DNA of 64,000 nucleotides. It comes from VRUE01 sp963844395 (GTDB lineage: Bacteria > Actinomycetota > Thermoleophilia > Solirubrobacterales > 70-9). The position numbers were made by a program, and so were the translations under genes. The stretch is from assembly GCA_963844395.1 (NCBI GenBank), contig CAWJNX010000002.1, positions 124,001-188,000 on the forward strand. The letters are read 5' to 3'. Shown in pieces: positions 26,633-35,484 of the stretch. A model generated the notes under the pieces. That model saw only the letters and a program-made list of their open reading frames with translations. It was not told the origin of the DNA and did no database searches. Within the stretch, counting starts at the first letter, position 1, and each line of letters opens with the position of its first letter.

Positions 26633-28001
26633 GACGCGCGTCCTGCTCGAGCACGCCGAGGACCCGGCGCTGCGCACGATCGAGGGCTACAGGCGCCACG
26701 GCGGCTACGCGTCGCTGGAGCGGGCCTTCGGCGAGATGGAGCCCGACGAGATCCTCAAGGAGCTCGAAGAGTCCGGCCTGCGCGGCCGCGGCGGCGCAGG
26801 CTTCGCGATGGGCAAAAAGGCCTCCTTCCTGCCACGCGGTGAGATGGCCAAGTTCCTCTGCTGCAACGCCGACGAGTCCGAGCCGGGCGCCTTCAAGGAC
26901 CGTGAGCTGATGCAGCGCAACCCGCACCAGCTGATCGAGGGGATCGCGATCGCGGCGATCGCGGCCGGCGCCGGCCACGCCTTCATCTTCATCCGCGGCG
27001 AGTACGACCTGCAGGCCGACATCCTCGACGCCGCGGTCGCCGAGGCCTACGAGGCCGGCTACCTCGGCAGGGACATCCTCGGCTCACATCGCGATCTGGA
27101 GCTGGTGGTGCACCGCGGCGCCGGCGCCTACATCTGCGGCGAGGAGACGGCCTTGCTCGACGCGCTGGAAGGCAAGCGCGGCAACCCGCGCCTCAAGCCT
27201 CCGTTCCCGGCGGTGCAGGGCCTCTACGGCGGGCCGACCCTGATCAACAACGTCGAGACGCTTTCCAACGTGCCGCGGATCGTCGCCAACGGCGCCGAGT
27301 GGTTCCGCGGCTACGGCACCGAGCAGTCGCCTGGCACCAAGGTCGTCTCGGTCTCCGGCTGCGTGCGGCGACCCGGCAACTACGAGGTCGAGCTGGGGGT
27401 ACCGACTTGGGAGCTGATCTACGACCTCGCGGGCGGGCCGTTCGAGGGCCGCGAGGTGAAGGCCTTCTACCCGGGCGGCTCCTCCGCCCCGGTCCTCACC
27501 GCCGAGGAGGGGCTCGACCTCCCCTACAGCTTCGAGGCGATGGCCGAGGCCGGCTCGATGCTCGGCTCGGGCTCGATCATCGTCGCCGACGACACCGTCT
27601 CGATCCCGCACATGGCGCTGCGCACGGCGCGCTTCTACCACCACGAGTCGTGCGGCAAGTGCACCCCATGCCGCGAGGGCACCAACTGGACGGTGAAGAT
27701 GCTCGAACGCATGGTGCGGGGCGAGGCGACCCCGATGGACCTCGACATCGTCTCCTCGGTACAGGAAAACATCATTGGTCACTGCCTTTGCGTGCTCGGC
27801 GACTCGATGGCGATGCCGGTCGGGGCGATGGTGCGCAAGTTCCGGGGCGAGTTCGAAGACGTGATGGCGGCTGGCACCGAAGGACCGGCCGACGGGCGCA
27901 TCGCCGCGGTCCAGGGTGCGCCGGAGACGCTGGAGCGGCCGCGTGATGTCGCACTTCATCCCTCATATCGGATGCAAATACGACCTCGGGGGGATTCGGT
28001 C
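26625..28001 (+). CDS. nuoF: NADH-quinone oxidoreductase subunit F (no stop before nuoG as read)
   Basis: 51-kDa subunit binding NADH, FMN and cluster N3. ATG 26625 (MPETRVLLEHAEDPALRTIEGY). Motifs: GLRGRGGAGFAMGKK (nucleotide/FMN loop), CNADESEPGAFKDRELM, GAGAYICGEETALLDALEGKRGNPR, and the 4Fe-4S ligands in ESCGKCTPCREGT with a fourth cysteine in HCLCVLGD. The family body ends near FRGEFEDVMAA. The frame stays open into nuoG with no stop, giving a nominal 1066-residue ORF. A TGA at 27944-27946, one frame over, is the likely real end if a base has been lost. A genuine NuoFG fusion is the alternative. Confidence 0.92.
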
Positions 28002-30565
28002 ATGAGCGGCCGCGAGGTGGCGCTGATAATCGACGGCCGCGAGGTCAGCGCGACCGAGGGCGAGATGCTGCACGACGCGGCGACCCGCGGCGACGTCGAG
28101 ATCCCGGTCTTCTGTTACGAGCCGAAGCTGGGCGAGCCGGTCGGTGCCTGCCGGATGTGCCTGGTCGAGATCGAGGGGATCCCGAAACTGCAGACCTCGT
28201 GCTCGACGCCGGTCCGCGACGGGATGGTCGTCCACACCCGCACCGAGCAGGTCAAGGAGGCGCAAAGCGCCGTGGTCGAGTTCCTGCTCGTCAACCACCC
28301 GCTCGACTGCCCCGTCTGCGACAAAGGCGGCGAATGTCCGCTGCAGGACATCACGATGGGCTGGGGGCCGGGCAAAAGCCGCTTCACCGACCCCAAGCGC
28401 CATTTCGAGAAGCCGCTGCCGCTGAGCCCGCTGGTGGCAATCGACCGCGAGCGCTGCATCCTCTGCTACCGCTGCGTCCGATTCAGTCAAGAGGTCTCTG
28501 AGGACGAGCAGTTGCAGCTGCTGGAGCGCGGCGACCGCACCTTCGTCGGCACCTTCGACGAGCGGCCCTACGTGGCGCCCTTCCACGGCAACATCACCGA
28601 CCTCTGCCCGGTCGGGGCGCTGACCAACTACACCTACCGCTTCCGGGCGCGGCCCTGGGACATAGAGCACGGGGGCTCGGTCTGCACCCTCTGCCCGAGC
28701 CAGTGCAACGTCAGCTTCACCGTGCGCGACGAGAAGGTGAAGCGGGTGATCGCCCGCGACAACGCCGAGGTCGACGACGGCTGGCTCTGCGACCGCGGCC
28801 GCTACGGCTTTGAGATGTTCGCCGCTGAGGAGCGGGTGCGAGCACCGCGGCTGCGCGGCGGCGGCGCGGTCGGCTGGGACGAGGCGATCGAGAAGGCGGC
28901 CACGGGCCTGCGTGCCAACGCATCCGAGGTTGACCACACTGGAGGGGAGTCAATCTCCGATGCGTCGAGCAGGGTCGCCGCGATCGTCGGCGACGCCTCC
29001 AACGAGGAGGGCTACCTGGTCCAGCGCCTGCTGCGCGATGCGCTCGGCTCCCCTCATGTCGATTCGCGGACCTCGCGCGGCCCGTCGCGGGCGACGCTGC
29101 TGCGCCTCGCGCAGCCCGAGCTGTCGGTGCGGACTCGGGACATCGACGACGCCGACGCGATCCTCGTCGTCGGCACCGACCCGATGCACAGCGCCTCGAT
29201 CCTCGACCTGCGCATCCGCAAGGCGATCCGTCGCAACGGCGCCCGCCTGGCAGTGGCAACGGAGCGCCCGACGGCGCTCGATGGCGGCGCCGAGGCGGTG
29301 GCGCGCTATGCGCCCGGTGAGGCCGGCGCCTTCCTATCGGCACTCGTCGCGGCACTGCGGGCGGATGCCGGTGATGTTGCCGAGGTGCTGCGCGATGCCG
29401 AGCGGATCGTGATCGTCTGGGGCGAGCGGATTGGCCGCGAGGGTGAGGAGGCGTCGCGGGCACTGCTCGAGGTCGCCGCAGCCCTCGGACTCGCCGACAA
29501 GGAGGGCTCCGGCCTGCTCGAAGTCCCCGACCTCACCAACGCCCGCGGCCTGCGTGAGGTCGGCTGCTTGCCGGACGCCCGTCCGGGCCTGAGCGAGACG
29601 CGCCCCCCCTTTCCTCCTCAGCGGACAAAAACGGAGGGCGTGTGGGAAAGACGACCGAGGAGATCCGCGCTGCGCTGGAGTCCGGCGAGCTGAAGTCCCT
29701 GATCCTCTTCGGCGTTGACCCCCTGCGCGACTTCCCGGACACCGCAGCCTGGGAGCGCGCCCTGACGGCAGCCGACCACCTCGTCGTCTTCTCGATGTTC
29801 GAGAACGCCACCACTGCCAAGGCCGACGTCGTCCTTCCCCTTGAGACCCACGCAGAGAAAGACGGCACGGTGACGCACCCCGACGGCCGCTTACAGCGAG
29901 TGCGGCCGAGTGCATCGCGGCCTGGGGACATCCGGCCGAATTGGGGCGTACTGGCAGAGATGTCTTTGGCCCTCGGTCACGACACGGGCATCGACTCCCA
30001 GCCTTCGGCCCTCGCCGCTCTCACCGAAGCGGTCCCGTTCTATGCGGGCATCAACGACGCTGAGATCGCGGGCCGCGGCATCCGCTGGCAGGATCGCCCC
30101 GCGGCATCGTCCCTCCCAGCTTCTGACGATGGTCCCTTGCAGGGCGATGTCGGTGCCCCCTCCGAACGTTTTGCGCGGGAGGAGCCGGGCGCCAGCGGCA
30201 ACAGCTCCCAAACTCCCAATCGACGAGTTGCGAGTGAGGAGGGGGTGCCGGCAGCGCCCCTCACGCTCGGGACGTACCGAGACCTGTGGGCGGGTCCGAT
30301 TACGGAGCTGAACCCGCCGTTGAGCTTCCTTGAGCCACAGCAGACCGTCGAGATGTCACCAGGAGATGCAGAGCGAGTCGGCCTGAAAGGCGGCGACGAA
30401 GTCAATGTCTCCCAGAACGGGACGAGCGTCGTGGCCAGAGTCTCGATCAAGGAACGGGTTCAAGAGGGCGTCTGCTTCCTGATCGAGGCCACCGCTGAAG
30501 ACAACGCCAATAGGCTGCTGAACGGCGGACCAGTCGAGGTGGAGATACAGAAGGTGGAGAGCTGA
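28002..30565 (+). CDS. nuoG: NADH-quinone oxidoreductase subunit G, one frameshift near 29600-29640
   Basis: 75-kDa subunit with the iron-sulfur wire. ATG 28002 (MSGREVALIIDGREVSATEG) follows a G-rich ribosome site by 8 nt. The 2Fe-2S motif is CYEPKLGEPVGACRMC with TSC; then HPLDCPVCDKGGEC, CILCYRCVRFSQEV and VCTLCPSQCNV supply 4Fe-4S ligands. The molybdopterin-oxidoreductase-like domain follows. The frame changes within 29600-29640, after which GKTTEEIRAALESGELKSLILFGVDPLRDF continues the domain to 30565. Two low-similarity insertions coincide with palindromes (28919-28964, and a linker near 30150-30250). The stop shares one base with the nuoH ATG. Confidence 0.92.
28919..28964. repeat. In-frame palindromic element inside nuoG
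   Basis: CGCATCCGAGGTTGAC (28919-28934) pairs with GTCAATCTCCGATGCG (28949-28964) at 14 of 16 positions around a 14-nt loop. It encodes NASEVDHTGGESISDA, a stretch that interrupts an otherwise normal NuoG segment (GLRA ... SSRVAAIVGDASNEEGYLVQRL). A 44-nt ungapped copy with 36 identities lies at 57314-57357 between two genes. Confidence 0.75.
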
Positions 30566-31563
30566 TGCTGCCGCTGGCCGACACGACGCTGGTCGAAGCG
30601 ACCTGGATCATGATCGCCAAGTCGCTGATCATCTTCGGCGTCATCTTCGCGATCCTGCCGCTGATGACGGTGATGGAGCGCAAGCTGATCGGCCGTTTCC
30701 AGCACCGCTACGGACCCAACCGGGTAGGGCCGTTCGGGATCCTGCAGCCGCTTGCCGACGTCGGCAAGCTGCTCAGCAAGGAGGCCTTCCGGCCGGCCAA
30801 CGCGATCCCGACCCTGTTCGTGCTCGGCCCGCTGCTGCCGGTGCTCTCCGGCGTCCTGGCGCTGGCGATCATCCCCTGGGGCGACGTGCAGGACGGCGTC
30901 GGCCTCTACGGGATCGACGTCCCAATCGGCATCCTCTACTTCTTCGCGGTCGGCTCGATCGCCTTCTACGGGGTGCTGCTGGGCGGCTGGTCCTCGGGCT
31001 CCAAGTACAGCCTGCTCGGCGCGATGCGCGGCGCCGCGCAGCTGATCTCCTACGAGGTGGCGATGGGCCTGGCGCTGCTCGGCGCGATCATGATGGGCGG
31101 CTCGCTCTCGCTGGTCGACATCGTCCACGCCCAGGGCGAGATGTGGTTCGTCGTGCCGCAGTTCGTCGGCTTCCTGATCTTCATGCTGGCCGGCTTCGCC
31201 GAGACCAACCGGACCCCGTTCGACATGCCCGAGGCCGACGCCGAACTCGTGCAGGGCTTCATGACCGAGTACGGCGGCATGCGCTTCGGCAGCTTCCTGC
31301 TGGTCGAATACATGGAGATCCTCGTCGTCTCCGGGATCGCCGCCGCGGTCTTCCTGGGCGGCTGGATGGGCCCCGGCCCGAGCTTCCTCGACCCGGTCTG
31401 GATGCTGACCAAGATCCTCGGCCTGATCTTCCTCTTCATCTGGGTGCGGGCGACGCTGCCGCGGCTGCGCTACGACCAGCTGATGAGCCTCGGCTGGAAG
31501 GTCCTGCTGCCGCTGGCGACGATGAACGTGCTGGTGACCGCGGTGCTGGTGGTGGTGACGTGA
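30565..31563 (+). CDS. nuoH: NADH-quinone oxidoreductase subunit H
   Basis: Membrane subunit linking the quinone site to the proton-pumping arm, 332 residues with eight predicted helices. Signature motifs are VMERKLIGRFQHRYGPNRVGPFGILQPLADVGKLLSKE, GGWSSGSKYSLLGAMRGAAQLISYE and AGFAETNRTPFDMPEADAELVQGFMTEYGGMRF. All conserved charged residues of the E-channel are visible in these. The ATG shares one base with the nuoG stop. The reading frame is intact, unlike nuoA, C, D and G upstream. Confidence 0.96.
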   Translation: MLPLADTTLVEATWIMIAKSLIIFGVIFAILPLMTVMERKLIGRFQHRYGPNRVGPFGILQPLADVGKLLSKEAFRPANAIPTLFVLGPLLPVLSGVLALAIIPWGDVQDGVGLYGIDVPIGILYFFAVGSIAFYGVLLGGWSSGSKYSLLGAMRGAAQLISYEVAMGLALLGAIMMGGSLSLVDIVHAQGEMWFVVPQFVGFLIFMLAGFAETNRTPFDMPEADAELVQGFMTEYGGMRFGSFLLVEYMEILVVSGIAAAVFLGGWMGPGPSFLDPVWMLTKILGLIFLFIWVRATLPRLRYDQLMSLGWKVLLPLATMNVLVTAVLVVVT

Positions 31564-31620
31564 GGCACTGGCGACTTTCCCCTCATATAAGACGGGTTTC
31601 TCGCCATAGGGAGGTCGGCG

Positions 31621-32163
31621 ATGTCTGAATTCCCCTACCTGAAGGACCAGGACGTGGTCGAGGTCCAGCGGGGGCCGGACCCCGGCGGGCTCGGCGGCGC
31701 CTACCGGGCCTTCGGCGAGACGCTGCGTGGGCTGAAGACGACGATGGCGCGGCTAATCGAGGGGCCGCTGACGATCGAGTACCCCGAGGAGAAGACGCCG
31801 GTCTACCCCCGCTTCCGCGGCCGCCACAAACTGCACAAGTTCGAGGACAGCGACCTGGAGAAGTGCGTCGGCTGCTCGCTCTGCGCCGCGGCCTGCCCGG
31901 CCGACTGCATCCGCGTGGTCGCGGCCGAGAATATCCCCGGCCAGCGGGTCTCGGCCGGCGAGCGCTACGCGGCGGTCTACGAGATCAACCTCTCGCGCTG
32001 CATCTTCTGCGGCTACTGCGAGATCGCCTGCCCCTTCGACGCGATCACGATGGGCCACGACTACGAGATGGCCGACTACGACCGCGACGACCTGATCTTT
32101 ACCAAGGAGATGCTGCTCGCCGAGCCGATCGAGCGGACGCCGCTGAGGAGCGAGGGCGAATGA
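31621..32163 (+). CDS. nuoI: NADH-quinone oxidoreductase subunit I
   Basis: Ferredoxin-like subunit with two 4Fe-4S clusters (N6a, N6b), 180 residues. Ligand motifs are KCVGCSLCAAACPADCI and RCIFCGYCEIACPFDAI; the preceding PRFRGRHKLHKFEDSDLEKC is typical. GGGAGGTCGGCG just before ATG 31621 is a strong ribosome site. The 57-nt spacer after nuoH contains CTGGCGACTTT and CCTCATAT, which resemble the nuoF-nuoG spacer and the hairpin at 61346. The next gene downstream is antisense, so the nuo transcript must cross it. Confidence 0.95.
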   Translation: MSEFPYLKDQDVVEVQRGPDPGGLGGAYRAFGETLRGLKTTMARLIEGPLTIEYPEEKTPVYPRFRGRHKLHKFEDSDLEKCVGCSLCAAACPADCIRVVAAENIPGQRVSAGERYAAVYEINLSRCIFCGYCEIACPFDAITMGHDYEMADYDRDDLIFTKEMLLAEPIERTPLRSEGE

Positions 32164-32171
32164 GCCCCGCG

Positions 32172-32456
32172 CTACTCCGGATCCGGCCGGACCAGCACCG
32201 TGTCGGCAACCGGGATTACCTCGTCCACCGGCAAGTCGGCCCGGTTGGCGTGTTCGCGAATCGCCTCGGGGCTGGTCGCCTGGTAGACGCAGACCGTTCC
32301 GACCGTCCCTCCGCCCTCCTCGAGGACGTAGCTGCGAATCCAACGGATGTCATCCGACATCTCCTCGTCTCCGATCTGCCTGGAGCGCTCGGCGGCCTCC
32401 TCGAGATCCCCGCCGGATTTCCAGCCGCTGCGTCGCAGAATCACGTAGGTGTCCAC
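32172..32456 (-). CDS. DUF4242 domain protein, antisense within the nuo cluster
   Basis: A 94-residue ferredoxin-fold-like protein of the DUF4242 (SCO4226-type nickel-binding) family: MDTYVILRRSGWKSGGDLEEAAERS, then IRWIRSYVLEEGGGTVGTVCVYQATSPEAIREHANRADLPVDEV. The GTG start at 32456 follows GGAGG by 4 nt, which excludes the longer ATG 32558 form. It lies on the opposite strand between nuoI (8 nt away) and nuoJ, so its mRNA is antisense to the nuo message. Known members bind metal or stay uncharacterised. A regulatory effect on nuo is conceivable but not shown. Confidence 0.82.
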   Translation of the reverse strand: MDTYVILRRSGWKSGGDLEEAAERSRQIGDEEMSDDIRWIRSYVLEEGGGTVGTVCVYQATSPEAIREHANRADLPVDEVIPVADTVLVRPDPE

Positions 32457-32578
32457 AGTGCCTCCATTTCGGGTGGGACGGTGAAGTGCACGGTCATACA
32501 ACCATGCTGCTCCGGGGCGGTCAACAAGAAGAGGCGTGGGTGGGACCGTCGAGGTCAAGCGGGGAGGCGGAGAAGCTA

Positions 32579-33142
32579 GTGGAGGAGGTGCTGTTCTTCG
32601 CCGGCGCCCTCGGCGCCCTCGGCGGCGCGGTCGGTGTGATCGCGATGCGCAACCCGCTCTACAGCGTGCTGGCGCTGATCGTCCACCTCTTCTCGCTCGC
32701 GGTCCTCTTCCTGCTGCTCAGCTCGGCCTTCCTCGCCGCCGCACAGGTGGTCGTCTACGCGGGGGCGGTGATGGTCCTCTACGTCTTCGTCGTCGCCTAC
32801 GTCGGCGGCGATCACGAGTCGGCCTGGGAGCCGATCCCCGGCCAGCGCCTCTTGGCGCCGCTGCTCGGCATCGCCCTCTTCGTCGAGCTGGCGATCGCCG
32901 TCCTCGGCTCCTCGCTCCTCGCCTTGGGCACCGACGGTCCCGACGTCCGCCCCGGCTTCGGCGACCCGGCTGGGATCGGATACTTGCTTCTAGAACGATT
33001 CCTGGTTGCGTTCGAGGCTTCGTCCATCCTGCTGCTGCTTGCCGCGGTGGGGGCCGTTGTGCTGGCTAGCCGCAAACGGACGGAGGGCACCTCCTCAGAA
33101 CACTCTGCGAAGCGTTCGGAGGAGGTGCCCTCCGTCCGATGA
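32579..33142 (+). CDS. nuoJ: NADH-quinone oxidoreductase subunit J, C-terminus encoded by a palindrome
   Basis: Membrane subunit with five helices. The body starts MEEVLFFAGALGALGGAVGVIAMRNPLYSVLALIVHLFSLAVLFLLL and includes the characteristic AAQVVVYAGAVMVLYVFVVAYVGG helix with its pi-bulge region. GTG 32579, with GGGGAGG 11 nt upstream, fits the family; an ATG at 32486 would add 31 unrelated residues. The last 18 residues or so (KRTEGTSSEHSAKRSEEVPSVR) are encoded by a perfect 20-bp inverted repeat. The stop overlaps the nuoK ATG (ATGA). About 187 residues. Confidence 0.92.
   Translation: MEEVLFFAGALGALGGAVGVIAMRNPLYSVLALIVHLFSLAVLFLLLSSAFLAAAQVVVYAGAVMVLYVFVVAYVGGDHESAWEPIPGQRLLAPLLGIALFVELAIAVLGSSLLALGTDGPDVRPGFGDPAGIGYLLLERFLVAFEASSILLLLAAVGAVVLASRKRTEGTSSEHSAKRSEEVPSVR
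33077..33138. repeat. Perfect 20-bp inverted repeat at the nuoJ end
   Basis: CGGACGGAGGGCACCTCCTC (33077-33096) and its exact complement (33119-33138) enclose a 22-nt loop. The right arm ends at the base before the nuoK ATG. The arms are read through as the nuoJ C-terminus, so the element is in-frame coding sequence and would also place the nuoK start beside a strong hairpin. Confidence 0.92.
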
Positions 33143-33438
33143 CGATTGAGTGGTACATAGTTCTCTCCTCACTGCTGTTTGCAGTAGGCGCAATGGGGAT
33201 CCTGATCCGCCGCAGCCCGGTCGTGATCCTGCTCTGCCTGGAGCTGATGCTGAACGCCGGCAACCTCGCCCTGATCGCCTTTAGCCGCATGGTCGGCAAC
33301 CAGGAGGGTCAGGTCTTCGCCTTGATCGTGATGGTCGTCGCCGCCTGTGAGGTCGTCGTCGGCCTCGGTCTGATCGTCGCCATCTTCCGCCGCCGGCTGC
33401 CGCTCGACGTCGATGAGCTGCGGGAGCTGCGCGGGTGA
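33139..33438 (+). CDS. nuoK: NADH-quinone oxidoreductase subunit K
   Basis: Small three-helix proton-channel subunit, 99 residues. Conserved glutamates sit in LLCLELMLNAGNLALIAFSR (helix 2) and VAACEVVVGLGLIVAIFRR (helix 3). The tail RRLPLDVDELRELRG is normal. ATG 33139 overlaps the nuoJ stop. Because the palindrome arm ends immediately upstream, no independent ribosome site is available except GAGGAGGTG within the right arm, so initiation depends on coupling or on opening the hairpin. Confidence 0.95.
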   Translation: MTIEWYIVLSSLLFAVGAMGILIRRSPVVILLCLELMLNAGNLALIAFSRMVGNQEGQVFALIVMVVAACEVVVGLGLIVAIFRRRLPLDVDELRELRG

Positions 33439-33484
33439 GCGCCGGGAGAACAACGTGAGCGCGGGGATTACAACGTGAGCGCTT
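33435..33484 (+). repeat. 20-bp tandem repeat carrying three GTGAGCGC copies at the nuoK-nuoL junction
   Basis: GTGAGCGCCGGGAGAACAAC (33435), GTGAGCGCGGGGATTACAAC (33455) and GTGAGCGC (33475) repeat with an exact 20-base period. The first copy contains the nuoK stop and the third the nuoL GTG start. Because 20 is not a multiple of three, each GTG is in a different frame, so only the last opens nuoL. Confidence 0.8.
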
Positions 33485-35484
33485 CATCCTGGGCCTGGCT
33501 GGTCCTGCTCTTCCCGCTGCTCGGCTCGCTCGTCACCGCGCTCGGCTTCCGGGCGCTGCCGGCGCGCGCCGCCGGCGCGATCGGCACGCTGGCAATCGCC
33601 CTCTCATTCGCCTGCGGCATCGCGGCGTTGGTCAGCCTGCTCGGCGACGAGCCCGAGGCGCGCCACCACGCCTCCTCGCTCTGGGACTACGCGAAGGCGG
33701 GTGGGCTCGACATCCAGCTCGGCATCCTGGTCGACCCGCTCTCGGTCTTCATGGTCCTCGTCGTGACTGGGGTCTCGACCCTGATCCACCTCTACTCGTT
33801 CGGTTACATGCGCTCCGACGCCGGCTACCACCGCTTCTTCAGCTACCTCAACTTCTTCGTCTTCTCGATGCTGCTGCTGGTCCTGGCCGGCAACTTCGTC
33901 CTGCTGACGGTTGGCTGGGCCTTCGTCGGCTTCGCCTCCTATGCCCTGATCAGCTTCTGGTACCGGCGCGGGACGGCGACCGGCGCCGGGATGAAGGCCT
34001 TCATCATCAACGTGGTCGGCGACATCGGCCTCGTCCTCGCCGCCTTCCTGATCTTCCGCGAGCTGGGGACCTTCGACTTCGAGGCGGTCTTCACGGCGGC
34101 ACCGGATGCGTTCACCACGAACGAGTGGACGGTGACGGCGATCTGCCTGCTGCTCCTGGTCGGCGCCTTCGCCAAGTCGGCGCAGATCCCCTTCCACACC
34201 TGGCTCGCCGACGCGATGGAGGGGCCGACCCCGGTCTCGGCCCTGATCCACGCGGCGACGATGGTGACCGCCGGCGTCTACCTAATCGCCCGCACCCACA
34301 CCCTCTTCGTCCTTGCCCCGACCGCGGCCGACATCGCCGCCTTCGTCGGCCTGGCGACGCTACTGATCGCCGGCTCCATCGCCCTTGTGATGACCGACCT
34401 GAAGCGGGCGATCGCCTACTCGACGATGAGCCAGATCGGCTACATGGTGGTCGGCGTCTCGATCGGCGCCTACAGCGCCGGCCTCTTCCACTTCATGACC
34501 CACTCCTTCTTCAAGGCGCTGCTCTTCATGGCGGCCGGCTCGATCATCGCGGCGATGGCCAATCGCCAGGACATCGACGCGATGAGCGGCTTCGGCCGGG
34601 CGATGCGCTTCACCTCGGCGATGCTGCTGATCGGCGGTCTGGCGCTGGCCGCCTTCCCCGGCACCTCGGGCTTCTTCTCCAAGGACGAGATCCTCGCCTT
34701 CGCCGAGGCGCGCGGCGGCATGTACCTGATCTTCGTCGTGCTCGGCTACGCCGGGGCGCTGTTGACCGCCGTCTACACCTTCCGCCTCGTCTTCCGGATC
34801 CTGCCGGGCGTGCCTTGCCGGGAGGCGCAGGAGCTGATCGACACCGGGCACGTCGCCCACGGCGAACCGGTCAATCCGGTGACCGGCGAGCCCGAGGACA
34901 CCGAGGTCGGCTTCCCCGGTTCCGAGCACCACATCGCCGAGCAGTCGTGGTCGATGAAGCTGGCGATGGGCGTGCTTGGGTTCCTAGCCCTGGTCGGTGG
35001 CCTGGTCCAGGTACCGGGCGTCGACGACATGATCGGGGCCTTCCTCGAGCCGGTCTTCGCCGACTCGCCACTGACCGAGGTCCACCCGACGGTCGGGGCC
35101 GAGTGGGTCGGCCTCGGCATCGGCGGCGCGATCTCGATCCTCGGCATCGCCCTCGCCTACTTCCTCTACGTCGCCCAGCCGGCGACCCCCTCGATCCTGA
35201 TCCGGCGCCTGCGCCCGGTCCACACCCTGCTCGTCAACAAGTGGTACTTCGACGAGCTGATCGACGTCCTGATCGTGCGGCCGGCGCTTGCCATAGGCCG
35301 CTTCGCCAACCGCACCTTCGAGCGGCTCGTCGTCGACGGTCTGGTCAGCGGCACGGCGGAGACGGTGCGCGGCGCCGGCGGCATCGTCCGCATCGTGCAG
35401 AGCGGCTTCGTGCGCAGCTACGCGCTGCTCCTGATCGCCGGCTTCGCCGGGCTTGCCCTCTACTTCCTCCTCGCCAGCTCATGA
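33475..35484 (+). CDS. nuoL: NADH-quinone oxidoreductase subunit L
   Basis: Largest antiporter-like proton-pumping subunit, 669 residues with about 16 helices and the C-terminal lateral helix. Proton_antipo_M core: LTVGWAFVGFASYALISFWYRR, KSAQIPFHTWLADAMEGPTPVSALIHAATMVTAGVYLIARTH, DLKRAIAYSTMSQIGYMVVG and FPGTSGFFSKDEIL. The conserved lysines and glutamate of the channel are visible. The GTG start at 33475 is fixed by the tandem repeat. Its stop overlaps the nuoM ATG (ATGA). An inserted charged loop (about residues 445-485) is common in actinobacterial NuoL. Confidence 0.96.
   Translation: MSASSWAWLVLLFPLLGSLVTALGFRALPARAAGAIGTLAIALSFACGIAALVSLLGDEPEARHHASSLWDYAKAGGLDIQLGILVDPLSVFMVLVVTGVSTLIHLYSFGYMRSDAGYHRFFSYLNFFVFSMLLLVLAGNFVLLTVGWAFVGFASYALISFWYRRGTATGAGMKAFIINVVGDIGLVLAAFLIFRELGTFDFEAVFTAAPDAFTTNEWTVTAICLLLLVGAFAKSAQIPFHTWLADAMEGPTPVSALIHAATMVTAGVYLIARTHTLFVLAPTAADIAAFVGLATLLIAGSIALVMTDLKRAIAYSTMSQIGYMVVGVSIGAYSAGLFHFMTHSFFKALLFMAAGSIIAAMANRQDIDAMSGFGRAMRFTSAMLLIGGLALAAFPGTSGFFSKDEILAFAEARGGMYLIFVVLGYAGALLTAVYTFRLVFRILPGVPCREAQELIDTGHVAHGEPVNPVTGEPEDTEVGFPGSEHHIAEQSWSMKLAMGVLGFLALVGGLVQVPGVDDMIGAFLEPVFADSPLTEVHPTVGAEWVGLGIGGAISILGIALAYFLYVAQPATPSILIRRLRPVHTLLVNKWYFDELIDVLIVRPALAIGRFANRTFERLVVDGLVSGTAETVRGAGGIVRIVQSGFVRSYALLLIAGFAGLALYFLLASS

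Noticed and set aside
33435..33484. CRISPR-like repeat
   Set aside because: Three 20-nt tandem copies without spacers or cas genes; it is a coding-junction tandem repeat.
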